DNA of 64,000 nucleotides from Streptomyces pseudovenezuelae (GCF_029892565.1 NZ_JARXVH010000006.1:124001-188000), one strand, 5' to 3'; counted from the stretch's first letter, positions 24,194-32,505 are shown. A program made the numbers and translations. The notes: generated by a model from the letters alone, not told the origin.

Positions 24194-26266
24194 TCAGTAC
24201 GAGTCGAGGGACATGGGGGAGCCGCGCCGCGAGGGGCGCCTGCGCTGCGCCGCCTCCCGGGCCTCCCGTAGTTCGGTGTGGACGGTGCGCAGCTTGTTGC
24301 GCACCTGGTTGTGGAGGCTGGTGAACTCCGACTCGGTGATGGTGCCGCGCTGCGCGTCCATGATCTGCCGGTGCACGGGGCCGCTGGCCGAGAGTGCCCG
24401 GCTCACCTCGCCGCCGCTGGCACCCCGGGCCGGATTCTCGATGACGTCGATGGCGAAGCTGATCCAGTCCGCCTTGTTGTACGCGCCGCCCGGCATGCCC
24501 GGCGACTCGGCCTCCGTCCGCTCGACGATCGCCTCGACGTTCAGCCGGATCGCGTAGCCGAGACCCAGGAAGCGCTGCCGGAAGTCCCGCAACGCCGTCT
24601 CCATGGCGAGCTGTTCCGTGTTGACCGCGTTGGTGCCGACCACCAGGTTCCGGAACTCGGTGGGGCCGTTGTCGCCGTCACCGATGAGATGGCACCACTC
24701 GTGCGAGGCGAGCCGCCCGGTCGTGCCGCCCCGGCCGGTCACCGGCATCATCTGGTGCGCGGCGAAACCGCCCATGGCCGTCGCGGTGTGGCGCCCGGCG
24801 GTCGCCCGGTCCACCGACGGCGGCCGGGACACCCCGACCTGATGGCGCGATCTGCCCTGCTCCACGGCCTCGTCGCCGAGGGTGTCGAACTCGCTCCGGC
24901 TCAGGAACCGACGCTCGTCCTTGGCCGTTCCGTCCGCCTTCGTGAAGTTCGAGTCGACGGCCGTGCGCCGGTAGAAGACGAACGGCTCGCTCGGGTCGGT
25001 GGGCAGCTCCTCCAGTCCCGGGGTGGGCCCGGCGACGTGGTTGTCCTCCCCCAGGCCCCGCGCCGCGGCCAGGGCTTGGAGGTCCTCGAGTCCCGTGTAC
25101 TGCGGGTTGGTGGCCCAGTAGTCCCCGAGGCGATAGGTCCGTCCCATCGACCGGCCGCCCGACCCCTTGGGCGTCATCCGGACGATGCGGAAGTGCCGTG
25201 CGGTGTCGATCAGGGTGGGACTGTGCCGGACATCGGTGTTGATGATCTCCACGCGGTAGACGTAGAACGAGGTCTGGTACTCCACCTCCCAACTCCGCTG
25301 GAGGGTGCCGCCCCGGCGGCTCGCCGTCGCCCGGGGCAGCGAGGCGGTGCGCGAGACCCGCACCGCGTCCGTCCCGTATCCCTGGCGCTCACCGGCGTAG
25401 GCGCGCTCCGGTGTCCGTACGAGGTGCCCCTCGGCGTCGAACTCCTCGTCGGGCACCCACAGCGCCACGATGTCGTCGATCTGCTCGCGCTGTGCCAGCT
25501 GTTCCGCCGCGGTCGCGGCCAGCGGATCCGGGGGCCGCCTGGGCGGCATGCGCTGCACCGCCGTACCCGGGCCGCCCGCGTGGGCGTGGCCCCCGTGCGA
25601 GTGGCCCGCGTGACTGTGCCCGGCGTGCTCGGTGGGCGCGCGCTCCCCGGCCGCGGGCGGGGAGGCGCCCAGGACGCGCGTGGCCTGCTGCTCGGCCTCG
25701 CGCTCGAAGCGGTCGCTCGGGTCGGAGACCCGCAGCCCGTCGCCCCGGTCGGTGCCCGCGACCGGGCCCGAGCGCTGCTGGACGACATGGTGCAGCTCAT
25801 GGGCGAGTGTGTGCCGGTCGGCGCCGCCCTCGCCGAGGACGACATGGCTGCCGGAGGTGTAGGCGCGGGCGCCGAGACCGGCCGCGGACTCCCGGGCCGC
25901 ACCGTCGGTGTGCAGGCGCACGTCGGAGAAGTCGGTGCCGAAGCGTGCCTCCATGTCGGTGCGGGTCGTGGTGTCGAGCGGCTGCCCGGGGCCGCGCAGC
26001 ACGCTGTGCACCGACCGCTGCACGGCCGTCTCCGCAGGCTCGCCCGACTCCTTCGCCCCGTCGTCCGCCGCGCGCTCCCGCTGGAGGGACTGCCCGACGG
26101 CGGCGTTCCCGGCGAGCCGCTGCAGGGCGAGCAGGCCGGTCGGGTCCGCGGACCCGAGGCGACCGGGGGCGGGAAGGCGGCCGGCGGGGGAGGCGGGCGC
26201 GTGCCGCCCCGGGCGGGCACCGCCGTTGTCCTGATCCCGCTCGTGCGAGGGACGCTGCGCCGCCAT
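24194..26266 (-). CDS. DUF4157 (eCIS-core) protein with predicted C-terminal His-Me-finger nuclease domain
   Basis: This is a 690-residue protein in three parts. Residues 40-200 hold the DUF4157 domain, with GTDFSDVRLHTD and a zinc-peptidase motif H156-E-L-H-H160. This domain marks cargo of extracellular contractile injection systems (eCIS) and related secreted toxins. Residues 214-229 are a His/Gly/Ser metal-binding linker. The C-terminal part carries H522-E-W-C-H526-LIGDGDNG and then N540-LVVGTNAVN, which fits the His-Me-finger (DNA/RNA endonuclease) pattern of a histidine before a Gly-rich turn and a later asparagine. There is no signal peptide. No sheath, baseplate, AAA or immunity gene is adjacent, so it is an orphan in this window. 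The nuclease call rests on motif shape. Confidence 0.75.
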   Translation of the reverse strand: MAAQRPSHERDQDNGGARPGRHAPASPAGRLPAPGRLGSADPTGLLALQRLAGNAAVGQSLQRERAADDGAKESGEPAETAVQRSVHSVLRGPGQPLDTTTRTDMEARFGTDFSDVRLHTDGAARESAAGLGARAYTSGSHVVLGEGGADRHTLAHELHHVVQQRSGPVAGTDRGDGLRVSDPSDRFEREAEQQATRVLGASPPAAGERAPTEHAGHSHAGHSHGGHAHAGGPGTAVQRMPPRRPPDPLAATAAEQLAQREQIDDIVALWVPDEEFDAEGHLVRTPERAYAGERQGYGTDAVRVSRTASLPRATASRRGGTLQRSWEVEYQTSFYVYRVEIINTDVRHSPTLIDTARHFRIVRMTPKGSGGRSMGRTYRLGDYWATNPQYTGLEDLQALAAARGLGEDNHVAGPTPGLEELPTDPSEPFVFYRRTAVDSNFTKADGTAKDERRFLSRSEFDTLGDEAVEQGRSRHQVGVSRPPSVDRATAGRHTATAMGGFAAHQMMPVTGRGGTTGRLASHEWCHLIGDGDNGPTEFRNLVVGTNAVNTEQLAMETALRDFRQRFLGLGYAIRLNVEAIVERTEAESPGMPGGAYNKADWISFAIDVIENPARGASGGEVSRALSASGPVHRQIMDAQRGTITESEFTSLHNQVRNKLRTVHTELREAREAAQRRRPSRRGSPMSLDSY

Positions 26267-26455
26267 CAGCTCTCCTGTGCTTGTCCAGAAGGGAGGACTT
26301 CATGGTCGAGGCTGCCCGGAAGGGAACCGAGAGCCGCCCGGACAGGAATTCGGGCAAATGAGGGGTTCACTTTGCGGGGCGGGGTGGCGTGCGGAGGGCG
26401 AACAGCTCCTCCGATTCGGACGATTGCGCCTACCCTCCGCCCCCCCTTCCGCGTA

Positions 26456-26475
26456 CATACCAACCGGTTAGTATG
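26456..26475. promoter_or_regulatory. TetR-type operator, regulon C, site 1
   Basis: CATACCAACCGGTTAGTATG is a 20-bp palindrome with one mismatched pair, 66 bases before the SDR start. It is identical at 15 of 20 positions to the site at 32002-32021 upstream of the APH/ACAD operon. Confidence 0.7.
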
Positions 26476-26541
26476 GGCTCGCAGCAGAGTCGCGGTCATC
26501 TAGTCTGGCCGCGCAGCGGAGCCGCAGTCATGAGGAGACCG

Positions 26542-27315
26542 ATGGTGGAAGCCGTTCAGGGTGCCGGTGTGGTTGTGACGGGGGCCGGGGGTGGCATCGG
26601 GGCCGCGCTCGCACGGCGGTTCGCTGCCGAAGGGGCCCGGGTCGTCGTCAACGATCTGGACGGCGAGCGGGCGAAGGCCGTCGCCGACGAGATCGGTGGC
26701 ATCGCGGTGCCGGGGGACGCCTCGGCGATCGTCGCTGCGGCCCGGGACGCGCTCGGCGGGAGTGTCGACGTCTACTGCGCCAACGCCGGCGTCGGCTTCG
26801 AGGGCGGCAACGTCGGCACGGGGCTCGACGAGCACGCCTGGGCCGCGTCCTGGGACGTCAATGTCATGGCCCATGTCCGGGCCGCCCATGAGCTGCTGCC
26901 GGCGTGGCTGGAGCGCGGGAGCGGACGGTTCGTGTCCACCGTGTCGGCCGCCGGGCTGCTCACCATGATCGGGTCCGCGCCCTACAGCGTCACCAAGCAC
27001 GGGGCGTACGCCTTCGCCGAGTACCTGTCGCTGACGTACCGGCACCGCGGGATCAAGGTCCACGCGATCTGCCCGCAGGGGGTGCGCACCGACATGCTCG
27101 CGGCCACCGGCAGCGCGGGCGACCTGGTGCTGCAGCCGACGGCGATCGAGCCGGAGGCCGTGGCCGAGGCGCTGATCAAGGGCATGGAGGAGGACCGCTT
27201 CCTGATCCTGCCGCACCCCGAGGTCGCCCAGTACTACCAGGTCAGGGCAACCGAGCCGGACCGCTGGCTGAGCAACATGAACCACCTCCAGCAGAAGTGG
27301 GAGGCCACGCGGTGA
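26542..27315 (+). CDS. Short-chain dehydrogenase/reductase (regulon C)
   Basis: This is a 257-residue classical SDR. The cofactor motif is TGAGGGIG (about 14-21), NAG follows in CANAGVG, and the active-site Tyr and Lys are in YSVTK, with the serine upstream in VSTVSAAG. GAGGAG at 26532-26537 fixes the ATG at 26542. Its stop overlaps the ligase start by 4 bases (GTGA), so the two are translationally coupled. In the proposed 4-hydroxyacid pathway it would interconvert an oxo and a hydroxy group on an acyl-CoA, the role LvaD has in levulinate catabolism. This role is inferred from gene company only. Confidence 0.9.
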   Translation: MVEAVQGAGVVVTGAGGGIGAALARRFAAEGARVVVNDLDGERAKAVADEIGGIAVPGDASAIVAAARDALGGSVDVYCANAGVGFEGGNVGTGLDEHAWAASWDVNVMAHVRAAHELLPAWLERGSGRFVSTVSAAGLLTMIGSAPYSVTKHGAYAFAEYLSLTYRHRGIKVHAICPQGVRTDMLAATGSAGDLVLQPTAIEPEAVAEALIKGMEEDRFLILPHPEVAQYYQVRATEPDRWLSNMNHLQQKWEATR

Positions 27316-28988
27316 CCGACTCCCCGTACGCGGCCAAGCCCTGGGTGGCGCTGCTCAACGACGTCCAGCGCGCCCCGATAACCCCGCTCGACACCCTGGT
27401 GCACGCCCTGCGCCGGGCCGTGACCGAGGCGCCCGACCGTGACTTCCTGGCCTACTTCGACGGGCACCTCACCTACCGCGAGGTCGACGAGCTGAGCGAC
27501 TCGGTCGCCGGGTACCTCGCGGGGCGCGGTCTTGAGAGCGGCGACCGGGTGGCGGTCCTGCTGCAGAACTCCCCGCACTTCGTGCTCGCCCTGCTGGGCG
27601 CGTGGAAGGCGGGGGCCGTCGTGGTGCCGGTCAACCCGATGTACAAGTCGGGGGAGGTCGCCCACGTCCTGCGGGACGGCGAGGTGGCCGCGCTGATCTG
27701 CACCGACCGGGCCTGGGAGTCGTATCTGCGCGAGACCGTCGCCGACTCGCCGGTGCGGATCGCGCTGACCGCGTGCGAGAAGGACTTCCAGACGCGTGAC
27801 GACGCGCGCGTGCTGACCTTCGAGCGGCTGCCGCAGGCCGCCGACGCCGACGGCCTCGTCACCGTGGCGCGGGCCGGGCACCCGGCGCCGGGCGGGCGGG
27901 ACCTCGCGCCCGCCGACATCGCGCTGATCAGCTACACCTCGGGCACCAGCGGTGCACCCAAGGGCGCCACCAACACACACGGCAACATCATGTACAACGC
28001 CGAGCGGCAGCGGACCGGGCTCGCTCTGCCGGGCGTGCCCGTCTACTACGCGCTGGCGCCGCTGTTCCACATCACCGGCATGGTCTGCCAGCTCGGCGCC
28101 TGTCTCGACAGCGTGGGCACGCTGGTGCTGACGTACCGCTTCGAGGCGGGGGTCGTGCTGGACGCGTTCGCCGAGCACCGGCCGCACTACACGGTCGGCC
28201 CCTCGACCGCCTTCATGGCGCTGGGCGCCCACCCGGCCGCCACCCCGGACCACTTCGCCTCCTTCGTGAACATCTCCAGCGGCGGGGCCCCGGTGCCGCC
28301 GGCCCTGGTGGAGAAGTTCCGGGCCGGCTTCGGGCCCTACATCCGCAACGGCTACGGGCTCACCGAGTGCACCGCCCCCTGCGCCTCCGTGCCGCCGCAG
28401 CTGGAGGCGCCCGTCGACCCGGTCTCCGGGACGCTGGCCGTGGGGGTGCCGGGTCCTGAGACGCTCGTACGGATCGTCGACGAGCAGGGCGCCGAGGTGC
28501 CCTTCGGCGAGCAGGGCGAGATCCTCGTACGCGGGCCGCAGGTCGTGCCCGGCTACTGGCGCCGCCCGGACGCGACCGCCGAGACCTTCCCGGACGGCGA
28601 ACTGCGCACCGGCGACATCGGCTTCATGGATCCGCAGGGCTGGCTCTACGTCGTCGACCGCAAGAAGGACATGATCAACGCGTCGGGCTTCAAGGTGTGG
28701 CCGCGCGAGGTCGAGGACGTCCTGTACACGCACCCGGCGGTGCGTGAGGCGGCCGTCGTCGGGGTGCCCGACGGGTACCGGGGCGAGACCGTGAAGGCGT
28801 ACATCAGCCTCCGTCCGGGCGCCGATCCGGACCCGGACGAACTCGCGGTGTACTGCAAGGAGAGACTGGCCGCCTACAAGTACCCGCGCCAGGTGGAGAT
28901 CCTGCCCGAGTTGCCGAAGACGGCGAGTGGGAAGATCCTCCGTCGGGAACTGCGTTCCCGCGCGCGGGACACCGAACAGGCAGACTGA
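27312..28988 (+). CDS. Acyl-CoA synthetase (AMP-forming)
   Basis: This 558-residue ANL-superfamily ligase activates a carboxylic acid to its CoA ester through an acyl-adenylate. The phosphate-binding loop YTSGTSGAPKGATNTH, the YGLTECT motif, the RTGDIGFMD motif and the C-terminal catalytic lysine in KTASGKILRREL are intact. It starts at a GTG overlapping the SDR stop and is followed by a TetR gene 38 bases later. It would be the entry step of regulon C. The acid-binding pocket cannot be interpreted by eye; medium-chain or hydroxylated acids suit the neighbours. Confidence 0.92.
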   Translation: MTDSPYAAKPWVALLNDVQRAPITPLDTLVHALRRAVTEAPDRDFLAYFDGHLTYREVDELSDSVAGYLAGRGLESGDRVAVLLQNSPHFVLALLGAWKAGAVVVPVNPMYKSGEVAHVLRDGEVAALICTDRAWESYLRETVADSPVRIALTACEKDFQTRDDARVLTFERLPQAADADGLVTVARAGHPAPGGRDLAPADIALISYTSGTSGAPKGATNTHGNIMYNAERQRTGLALPGVPVYYALAPLFHITGMVCQLGACLDSVGTLVLTYRFEAGVVLDAFAEHRPHYTVGPSTAFMALGAHPAATPDHFASFVNISSGGAPVPPALVEKFRAGFGPYIRNGYGLTECTAPCASVPPQLEAPVDPVSGTLAVGVPGPETLVRIVDEQGAEVPFGEQGEILVRGPQVVPGYWRRPDATAETFPDGELRTGDIGFMDPQGWLYVVDRKKDMINASGFKVWPREVEDVLYTHPAVREAAVVGVPDGYRGETVKAYISLRPGADPDPDELAVYCKERLAAYKYPRQVEILPELPKTASGKILRRELRSRARDTEQAD

Positions 28989-29026
28989 AACACCAGCACA
29001 AAGCCCGGAAGGCAGGTGGCGGCACA

Positions 29027-29620
29027 GTGCCCAGGACCACGGACGGCGACGGTACGCCCGTCCCGCAGCGGCTGCTGGCCGCCGCCACGCGGCTCTTCGC
29101 CGAGCAGGGCTACGACCGCACCTCCGTGCAGGAGATCGTCGAGGCGGCCGGCGTCACCAAGGGAGCGCTCTACCACTACTTCGGCTCCAAGGACGACCTC
29201 CTGCACGAGGTCTACGCGCGCGTGCTGCGCGTTCAGCAGGAGCGGCTGGACGCCTTCGCGGACGCGGACGAGCCGATCGAGAAGCGGCTGCGGGGCGCGG
29301 CGGCCGACGTCGTCGTCACGACCATCGAGAACCTCGACGACGCGATGATCTTCTTCCGCTCCATGCACCACCTCAGCCCCGAGAAGAACAAGCAGGTACG
29401 GGCCGAGCGCCGGCGCTACCACGAGCGCTTCCGCGCGCTGGTGGAGGAGGGCCAGGTGGCGGGCGTCTTCTCCACGGCCACCCCGGCCGACCTGGTGGTC
29501 GACTACCACTTCGGCTCCGTCCACCACCTCTCCACCTGGTACCGCCCCGACGGCCCGATGGGTGCGCAGGAGGTCGCCGACCACTTGGCGGACCTGCTGC
29601 TGCGGGCGCTGCGGCCGTAG
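29027..29620 (+). CDS. TetR-family regulator of regulon C
   Basis: This is a 197-residue regulator. The helix-turn-helix is at about residues 31-53 (TSVQEIVEAAGVTKGALYHYF). The C-terminal domain is of the TetR_C type found beside ACAD/APH gene pairs. The GTG at 29027 is the start. As third gene of the SDR-ligase-TetR operon, it is under its own predicted operator at 26456-26475, giving feedback. The facing APH/ACAD operon carries the same site, so one repressor probably governs both operons. The inducer is likely an acyl-CoA intermediate. Confidence 0.88.
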   Translation: MPRTTDGDGTPVPQRLLAAATRLFAEQGYDRTSVQEIVEAAGVTKGALYHYFGSKDDLLHEVYARVLRVQQERLDAFADADEPIEKRLRGAAADVVVTTIENLDDAMIFFRSMHHLSPEKNKQVRAERRRYHERFRALVEEGQVAGVFSTATPADLVVDYHFGSVHHLSTWYRPDGPMGAQEVADHLADLLLRALRP

Positions 29621-29665
29621 CCTGCGGCGGGTCGGGCGGGCTACGCGTACTGACCGTGGGCGCTG

Positions 29666-29698
29666 GGTCGGTACGGGTGAGGGGTGCCCGTACCGACC
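29666..29698. terminator. Bidirectional terminator between the TetR and ACAD genes
   Basis: GGTCGGTACGGG (29666-29677) and CCCGTACCGACC (29687-29698) form a perfect 12-bp stem with a 9-base loop. It sits midway in the 87-base gap between two convergent operons of the same regulon. Confidence 0.7.
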
Positions 29699-29707
29699 AT
29701 CGAGTGC

Positions 29708-30922
29708 CTACAGGTACTTCTTCAACTCCCGCCGTGCCAGCGACCGTTGGTGCACCTCGTCCGGGCCGTCGGCCAGCATCAGGGTGCGGGCGCTCGCGTA
29801 CAGCTCGGCGAGGGGGAAGTCCTGGCTGACGCCGCCCGCGCCGTGCAGCTGGATCGCGCGGTCGAGGATCTCGACGACCGTGCGGGGGGTGGCGATCTTG
29901 ATGGCCTGGATCTCGGTGTGGGCGCCCCTGTTGCCGACGGTGTCCATCATCCAGGCGGTCTTCAGGACCAGCAGCCGGAGCTGTTCGACGGCCACGCGCG
30001 CGTCGGCGATCCAGTTCTGGACCACGCCCTGCTGGGCCAGCGCCTTGCCGAACGCCGTGCGGGAGACGGCCCGGCGGCACATCAGCTCGATCGCCCGCTC
30101 GGCCATGCCGATCAGCCGCATGCAGTGGTGGATGCGGCCGGGGCCGAGCCGGGCCTGGGCGATGGCGAAGCCGCCGCCCTCCTCGCCGATCAGGTTGGAC
30201 ACCGGCACGCGCGCGTGGTCGAAGACCACCTCGGCGTGGCCGCCGTGGGAGTGGTCCTCGTAGCCGAAGACCTGCATGGCGCGCTTGACGGTCACGCCCG
30301 GGGTGTCGCGCGGGACCAGGACCATGGACTGCTGGCGGCGCGGGTCGGCGCCGTCCGGGTCGGTCTTGCCCATCACGATGAAGATCTTGCAGTCCGGGTT
30401 CATCGCCCCGGAGATGTACCACTTGCGGCCCGTGATGACGTAGTCGTCGCCGTCCCGCTCGATCAGCGTGGTGATGTTCGTGGCGTCGGAGGAGGCGACC
30501 TCCGGCTCGGTCATCGCGAACGCCGAGCGGATCTCACCGGCGAGCAGCGGCTCCAGCCACTGCTTCTTCTGCCGCTCGTCGGCGAACTGCGCGAGCACCT
30601 CCATGTTGCCGGTGTCGGGCGCCGCGCAGTTCAGCGCGGTGGGCGCCAAGTGCGGGGAGCGGCCGGTGATTTCGGCGAGCGGGGCGTACTGGAGGTTGGT
30701 GAGGCCCGCGCCGTACTCGGCGTCGGGCAGGAAGAGGTTCCACAGGCCCTGGCGACGGGCCTCGGCCTTCAACTCCTCGACCACGACCGGGGTGTCCCAC
30801 GGGGAGGCGAGCGCGGCGCGCTGCTCCTCGGCCACCGCCTCGGCCGGGTAGACGTACTCGTCCATGAAGGCGAGCAGCTTGGCGCGCAGTTCCTCGGTGC
30901 GCGCGTCGAACGCGAAGTCCAT
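29708..30922 (-). CDS. ACAD10/11-like acyl-CoA dehydrogenase family protein
   Basis: This is a 404-residue member of the acyl-CoA dehydrogenase fold. FAMTEPEVASSDATN is the flavin/substrate block. At the catalytic-base position it has LADGPDEVHQ instead of the usual YEGT, the pattern of the ACAD10/11 branch. In mammals ACAD10/11 fuse this domain to an APH kinase and act on phosphorylated 4-hydroxyacyl-CoAs; here the kinase is the adjacent gene. It would eliminate phosphate from a 4-phospho-acyl-CoA to give an enoyl-CoA, later a 3-hydroxyacyl-CoA. It ends the operon and faces the TetR gene across a terminator. Confidence 0.9.
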   Translation of the reverse strand: MDFAFDARTEELRAKLLAFMDEYVYPAEAVAEEQRAALASPWDTPVVVEELKAEARRQGLWNLFLPDAEYGAGLTNLQYAPLAEITGRSPHLAPTALNCAAPDTGNMEVLAQFADERQKKQWLEPLLAGEIRSAFAMTEPEVASSDATNITTLIERDGDDYVITGRKWYISGAMNPDCKIFIVMGKTDPDGADPRRQQSMVLVPRDTPGVTVKRAMQVFGYEDHSHGGHAEVVFDHARVPVSNLIGEEGGGFAIAQARLGPGRIHHCMRLIGMAERAIELMCRRAVSRTAFGKALAQQGVVQNWIADARVAVEQLRLLVLKTAWMMDTVGNRGAHTEIQAIKIATPRTVVEILDRAIQLHGAGGVSQDFPLAELYASARTLMLADGPDEVHQRSLARRELKKYL

Positions 30923-30928
30923 GGCGGA

Positions 30929-31960
30929 TCAGCCTTCCTGAAGGGTGGTCAGGCCGTGCTCGATGAAGACGGGGACCAGGTCGCCGATGCGGTCGAAGCC
31001 GCGGCCGACCGTCTGGCCCTGGGTGTAGCGGAAGTGGATGCCCTCCAGGATCACGGCGAGCTTGAACCAGGCGAACGCCGTGTACCAGGAGACGGCCGAC
31101 ACGTCCCGCCCGGAGCGCTCGGCGTACCGCTCGATCAGCTCGGCCGGGGCCGGGTGCCCGGGGGCCTCGGCGGTGGTGGAGACGGGCGAGTCCGGCATGC
31201 CGAGCGGCAGGCTGTACATCACCAGCAGGCCGAGGTCGGTGAGCGGGTCGCCGAGCGTCGACATCTCCCAGTCGAGGATCGCCGTGATGCGGTCGCCGTC
31301 GTCGATCAGGACGTTGTCGAGGCGGTAGTCGCCGTGCACGACGGTCGGCGCGGGGGAGACGGGCAGCCGGCGGCCGAGCGTCGCGTGCAGCTCGTCGATG
31401 CCGGCCAGCTCGCGGTTGCGGGAGGCGTCCAGCTGCTTGCCCCAGCGGCGCAGCTGCCGGTCCAGGAAGCCCTCCGGGCGGCCGAAGTCCCCGAGACCCA
31501 CCTCGGCGGGGTCCACCGCGTGCAGCTCGACGAGCGTGTCAACCAGGGACAGCACCGCGCCCCGGGTGCGCTCCGGACCGAGCGGGGCGAGCTGGTCCGC
31601 CGTGCGGTACGGGGTGCCCGCCACGAACTCCATGACGTAGAACGGCGCCCCGGGCACCGCCTCGTTCTCGGTGTCCTCGCACAGCAGCACCGGACGCGGC
31701 ACCGGCACGTCCGTCGGGTACAGCGCGCTGATCACCCGGTGCTCGCGCTTCATGTCGTGCGCGGTGGCCAGGACATGGCCGAGCGGGGGCCGGCGTACGA
31801 CCCACTTCGAGGTACCGTCCGAGACCGCGTACGTGAGGTTCGACCGTCCGCCCTCGATCAGCCGGCCGGTCAACGGGCCGTGCACCAGGCCGGGCCGCTC
31901 ACGGTCGAGCAGTCCGCGCAGCCGGTCGGGATCGAGACCTGGCGGGTGGTCGGGACTCAT
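30929..31960 (-). CDS. APH-family phosphotransferase, probable 4-hydroxyacyl-CoA kinase
   Basis: This is a 343-residue kinase-like protein. The catalytic loop HGDYRLDNVLID (HxDxxxxN) and the metal-binding ILDWEMSTLGDP are intact, and the N-terminal GGRSNLTYAV serves as the glycine-rich loop. It is closest in architecture to the kinase half of ACAD10/11 and to LvaA, not to antibiotic-resistance kinases. Six bases separate it from the ACAD gene, so they are co-translated. The regulon C palindrome lies 42 bases upstream. It would phosphorylate the 4-hydroxyl of an acyl-CoA. A small LvaB-like partner was not seen. Confidence 0.88.
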   Translation of the reverse strand: MSPDHPPGLDPDRLRGLLDRERPGLVHGPLTGRLIEGGRSNLTYAVSDGTSKWVVRRPPLGHVLATAHDMKREHRVISALYPTDVPVPRPVLLCEDTENEAVPGAPFYVMEFVAGTPYRTADQLAPLGPERTRGAVLSLVDTLVELHAVDPAEVGLGDFGRPEGFLDRQLRRWGKQLDASRNRELAGIDELHATLGRRLPVSPAPTVVHGDYRLDNVLIDDGDRITAILDWEMSTLGDPLTDLGLLVMYSLPLGMPDSPVSTTAEAPGHPAPAELIERYAERSGRDVSAVSWYTAFAWFKLAVILEGIHFRYTQGQTVGRGFDRIGDLVPVFIEHGLTTLQEG

Positions 31961-32001
31961 CGGAGCTCCTTATGCGGGCGCGTGAATTGTGCCCGTCCTA
32001 T

Positions 32002-32021
32002 GATGCCGACCGGTCGGTATG
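32002..32021. promoter_or_regulatory. TetR-type operator, regulon C, site 2
   Basis: GATGCCGACCGGTCGGTATG is a 20-bp palindrome centred on ACCGGT, upstream of the APH/ACAD operon. It matches 15 of 20 positions of the site at 26456-26475. Confidence 0.7.
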
Positions 32022-32063
32022 TCGTCCAGTGCGGTACGCCAACGTGATCGGGGCCACGATAGG

Positions 32064-32101
32064 CCGACAGCTCCCCGCCGGGTGCGGCAGGGAGCTGTCG
32101 G
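32064..32101. terminator. Terminator of the His-rich gene
   Basis: CCGACAGCTCCC (32064-32075) and GGGAGCTGTCGG (32090-32101) form a perfect 12-bp stem with a 14-base loop, 56 bases after the His-rich gene ends on the minus strand. It also separates that gene from the APH/ACAD promoter. Confidence 0.6.
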
Positions 32102-32156
32102 TGGGTGAATCCAGGCCAGGTGGCAGGTACCGGACGGCAGGCGTCGGTGCCAGGTC

Positions 32157-32453
32157 TCAGTGGTCGTCCCAGTGCCCGTCGTGCGCGGCGTGCCGGTGGC
32201 CGTCGTGGAGGTAGTCGACGTGGTCGCCGTGCAGGACGCTCTCGTGCCCGCAGTCCTCGCCGTGCCGGTGCTCGTGCGTCTCGTGCGCCGCGTGACCGTC
32301 GGCCTCGCACTCGTCCCAGTGGCCGCCGTGCTCGCGGTGCAGGTGGCCGTCGTGCGCGTAGTCGACATGGTCCCCGTGCGGCACCTCGGCGTGCCCGCAG
32401 CCCGGGCCGTGGGCGTGTGCGTGGGAGGTGTGTTCCAGGTGCTGGGTGGTCAT
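32157..32453 (-). CDS. Small His-rich protein with an internal duplication
   Basis: This is a 98-residue soluble protein in which about a quarter of residues are His, with many Asp and Glu. It consists of two copies of a unit of about 35 residues, each reading CGH..., then HGDHVDY, HDGH, and HDGHWD or HGGHWDE. The repeated HGDHVDY core and one Cys per unit suggest a metal-binding repeat for Zn, Ni or Cu. AGGTGAG precedes the ATG at 32453. It has no signal peptide. It is divergent from an oxidoreductase, with an 18-bp tandem duplication between them. A metal buffer or chaperone is the natural guess; no transport gene is adjacent. Confidence 0.75.
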   Translation of the reverse strand: MTTQHLEHTSHAHAHGPGCGHAEVPHGDHVDYAHDGHLHREHGGHWDECEADGHAAHETHEHRHGEDCGHESVLHGDHVDYLHDGHRHAAHDGHWDDH

Positions 32454-32469
32454 GGTGCTCACCTTCGGG

Positions 32470-32505
32470 GTACGGGGTGATTCGGACGTACGGGGTGATG
32501 CCGAC
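32470..32505. repeat. 18-bp tandem direct repeat in a divergent promoter region
   Basis: 32470-32487 and 32488-32505 are consecutive 18-bp units, both starting GTACGGGGTGAT and differing at two positions. They lie between the His-rich gene and the oxidoreductase gene and could be a regulator-binding duplication. Confidence 0.7.

Noticed and set aside
30929..31960. APH protein as an aminoglycoside-resistance gene
   Set aside because: Its neighbour is an ACAD10/11-type dehydrogenase and the operator is shared with an acyl-CoA ligase operon; the context is metabolic.
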